14,073 bases of DNA from JAQBFJ01 sp032123435 (GTDB lineage Bacteria; Verrucomicrobiota; Kiritimatiellia; UBA8416; JAQBFJ01). The DNA is taken from NCBI GenBank assembly GCA_032123435.1, contig JAQBFJ010000036.1, positions 1 to 14,073 of the forward strand. The letters run 5' to 3'. Position 1 is the stretch's first letter. Each line of letters opens with the position of its first letter. Shown in pieces: positions 12,817 through 14,073 of the stretch. The notes below the pieces were generated by a model. That model saw only the letters and a program-made list of their open reading frames with translations. It ran no database searches and was not told the origin of the DNA. The position numbers and the translations under genes are program-made.

Positions 12817-14007
12817 ATGACGAAAAAGCTGACAGGAAACATGCTTATCGCCCAGAGCGGCGGCCCGACAATGGTAATAAATCAGACACTTATTGGCGCG
12901 GTAGTAGAGGCTAAGAAGCACAAATGCATCAAGAAAATATACGGCGCCTGCAACGGCATAAAAGGCATTATGAATGAAACATTCATAGATTTCCGAAAGG
13001 AATCGCCTGCCTCACTTGAAGCCGTGGCCAACACACCATCATCAGCTCTCGGCACGGTTCGCAGAAAACCAACGCGGGAGGATTGCGTAAAAATATTTGA
13101 AGTATTGAAAAAGCATAATGTCAGATTCTTTTTCTATATCGGAGGCAATGATTCCGCTGAGACCGCTCTTATTATCAACAATAAGGCGCAGGAAGTCAAT
13201 TACGAGATGCGTTGTTTTCATATTCCAAAGACAATTGATAATGACCTGCGCGAAAACGACCATACACCCGGCTTCGGAAGCGCAGCCAAATTCGTAATAT
13301 CCGCCCTGATGGGAATCAACCTTGACAACAAGGCCCTTCCCGGGGTGCATATCTCCGTCATAATGGGCCGGCACGCTGGGTTCCTCGCGGCTTCGTCCGC
13401 GCTCGCCCGTGTTTATCCTGATGACGGACCACACCTGATATATCTGCCTGAGCGCGTATTCGACATGAAAAAATTCATAAATGACGTCCAGAAAGTATAC
13501 AAGAAGCACGGCCGTTGTATCGTTACGGTCTCGGAAGGAATATCGGACAGAAACGGAGTCGCCATTGCCAGCAAGTTCAACAAGGAAGTGGATTCACACG
13601 GCAACGTTCAACTCAGCGGATCAGGAAGTCTTGGTGATCTGCTGGTTGCAGAGATAAAGGCCAAAACGAACATTTCACGCGTCCGCGCCGACACTTTCGG
13701 CTATCTCCAACGGTCTTTCCCTGGATCCGTTTCCAAAACTGACGCAACAGAAGCCAGGCATGTCGGGCAATTAGCCGTAAGAACAGCCGTATCCGCAGAC
13801 GTTGACGGCTCGATAGCCATTCGGCGCAAGCCGACAAAGAAATATCAAATCTACTATGAACGGGTTCCGTTAAGCAGTGTCGCGAGAGATACAAAACACA
13901 TGCCGGCAAAATACATTGCGAAAACCGGCAACTATGTAACCGCGGCTTTCATTGATTACGTAAAGCCCATAGTAGGTGACCTGCCCAAGGTCGCCAGACT
14001 TTATTGA
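12817..14007 (+). CDS. pfp: Phosphofructokinase of the pyrophosphate-dependent type
   Basis: This cytoplasmic glycolytic enzyme phosphorylates fructose-6-phosphate, probably with pyrophosphate, reversibly. The 396-residue protein has SGGPTMVINQTL (14-25) near the N-terminus, GGNDS (109-113), PKTIDND (137-143), MGRHAG (183-188), PER (211-213) and GYLQRS late in the sequence. Asp in the fourth position of GGNDS and Lys in PKTIDND are the recognised PPi-type determinants; ATP enzymes have GGDGS and PGTIDND. The third position is Asn where many family members have a magnesium-binding Asp, a variant I associate with one PFP subgroup. AGGGG lies six bases before the ATG, so the start is secure. It appears monocistronic and divergent from dciA. 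Phosphate-donor preference is inferred, not shown. Confidence 0.9.
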   Translation: MTKKLTGNMLIAQSGGPTMVINQTLIGAVVEAKKHKCIKKIYGACNGIKGIMNETFIDFRKESPASLEAVANTPSSALGTVRRKPTREDCVKIFEVLKKHNVRFFFYIGGNDSAETALIINNKAQEVNYEMRCFHIPKTIDNDLRENDHTPGFGSAAKFVISALMGINLDNKALPGVHISVIMGRHAGFLAASSALARVYPDDGPHLIYLPERVFDMKKFINDVQKVYKKHGRCIVTVSEGISDRNGVAIASKFNKEVDSHGNVQLSGSGSLGDLLVAEIKAKTNISRVRADTFGYLQRSFPGSVSKTDATEARHVGQLAVRTAVSADVDGSIAIRRKPTKKYQIYYERVPLSSVARDTKHMPAKYIAKTGNYVTAAFIDYVKPIVGDLPKVARLY

Positions 14008-14028
14008 CCCGAATACTGCGCGAAGAGC

Positions 14029-14073
14029 GGGAGTTTTTCAGACAGGATAACAGGATGGGACAGGATGAAGACC
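14029..14073 (+). repeat. ACAGGAT repeat array, copy D (cut by window edge)
   Basis: GGGAGTTTTTCA is followed by GACAGGAT-A-ACAGGAT-GGG-ACAGGAT-GAAGACC, starting about 20 bases after the pfp stop. The GAGTTTTT...GACAGGATAACAGGAT core is shared with copies A and B, about 3 kb away. The array may continue beyond the window. Confidence 0.7.

Noticed and set aside
14008..14040. Possible intrinsic terminator after pfp (CCCG...CGGG then AGTTTTT).
   Set aside because: Only four base pairs close a long loop, and the T-run belongs to the repeat prefix shared with copies A and B. It is not convincing as a terminator.

Overview
This 14 kb window looks like chromosomal DNA from a Gram-negative bacterium. 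The evidence is a signal-peptide-bearing outer-membrane barrel, TatD/DciA housekeeping genes and a complete tryptophan operon. RNase HIII, a PPi-type phosphofructokinase with a GGNDS motif, and intergenic islands of ACAGGAT-type short repeats together remind me of the PVC superphylum (Lentisphaerota/Kiritimatiellota-like). That placement is inference from gene content only and is not secure.

Layout. (1) 1-873, minus: the N-terminal 291 residues of an outer-membrane beta-barrel protein that runs off the left edge. (2) 874-1213: a divergent promoter region. (3) 1214-2254, plus: RNase HIII. (4) 2282-8832, minus: a complete, compact trpEGDCFBA operon, convergent with the RNase HIII gene. (5) 8833-8905: a very short divergent regulatory region containing a perfect 9-bp inverted repeat. 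(6) 8906-10889, plus: a YggT-like membrane protein, a DUF167/YggU protein and a TSUP (TauE/SafE) permease. (7) 10890-11362: a gene-free island with four kinds of repeats or hairpins. (8) 11363-12562, minus: dciA followed by a TatD-family metallohydrolase. (9) 12563-12816: a divergent intergenic region ending in a strong stem-loop. (10) 12817-14007, plus: the PPi-type phosphofructokinase, followed by another copy of the ACAGGAT repeat at the right edge.

The trp operon encodes every step from chorismate to tryptophan: TrpE/TrpG anthranilate synthase, TrpD phosphoribosyltransferase, TrpF isomerase, TrpC indoleglycerol-phosphate synthase and TrpA/TrpB tryptophan synthase. Tight spacing and overlaps indicate one transcript with translational coupling. 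No leader peptide, attenuator or T-box is visible ahead of trpE. The best promoter match puts the transcript start almost on the trpE start codon.

The most striking single observation is in TrpB. The otherwise perfectly conserved active site has Gly where the catalytic Glu of the ETGAGQHG motif (Glu109 in Salmonella) should be. Other points worth a look are the inverted-repeat operator candidate between trpE and the yggT-like gene, the repeat/hairpin island at 10929-11284, and the stem-loop just upstream of the phosphofructokinase. I see no CRISPR array, transposase, phage gene, tRNA or rRNA, and no clearly novel multi-gene system.
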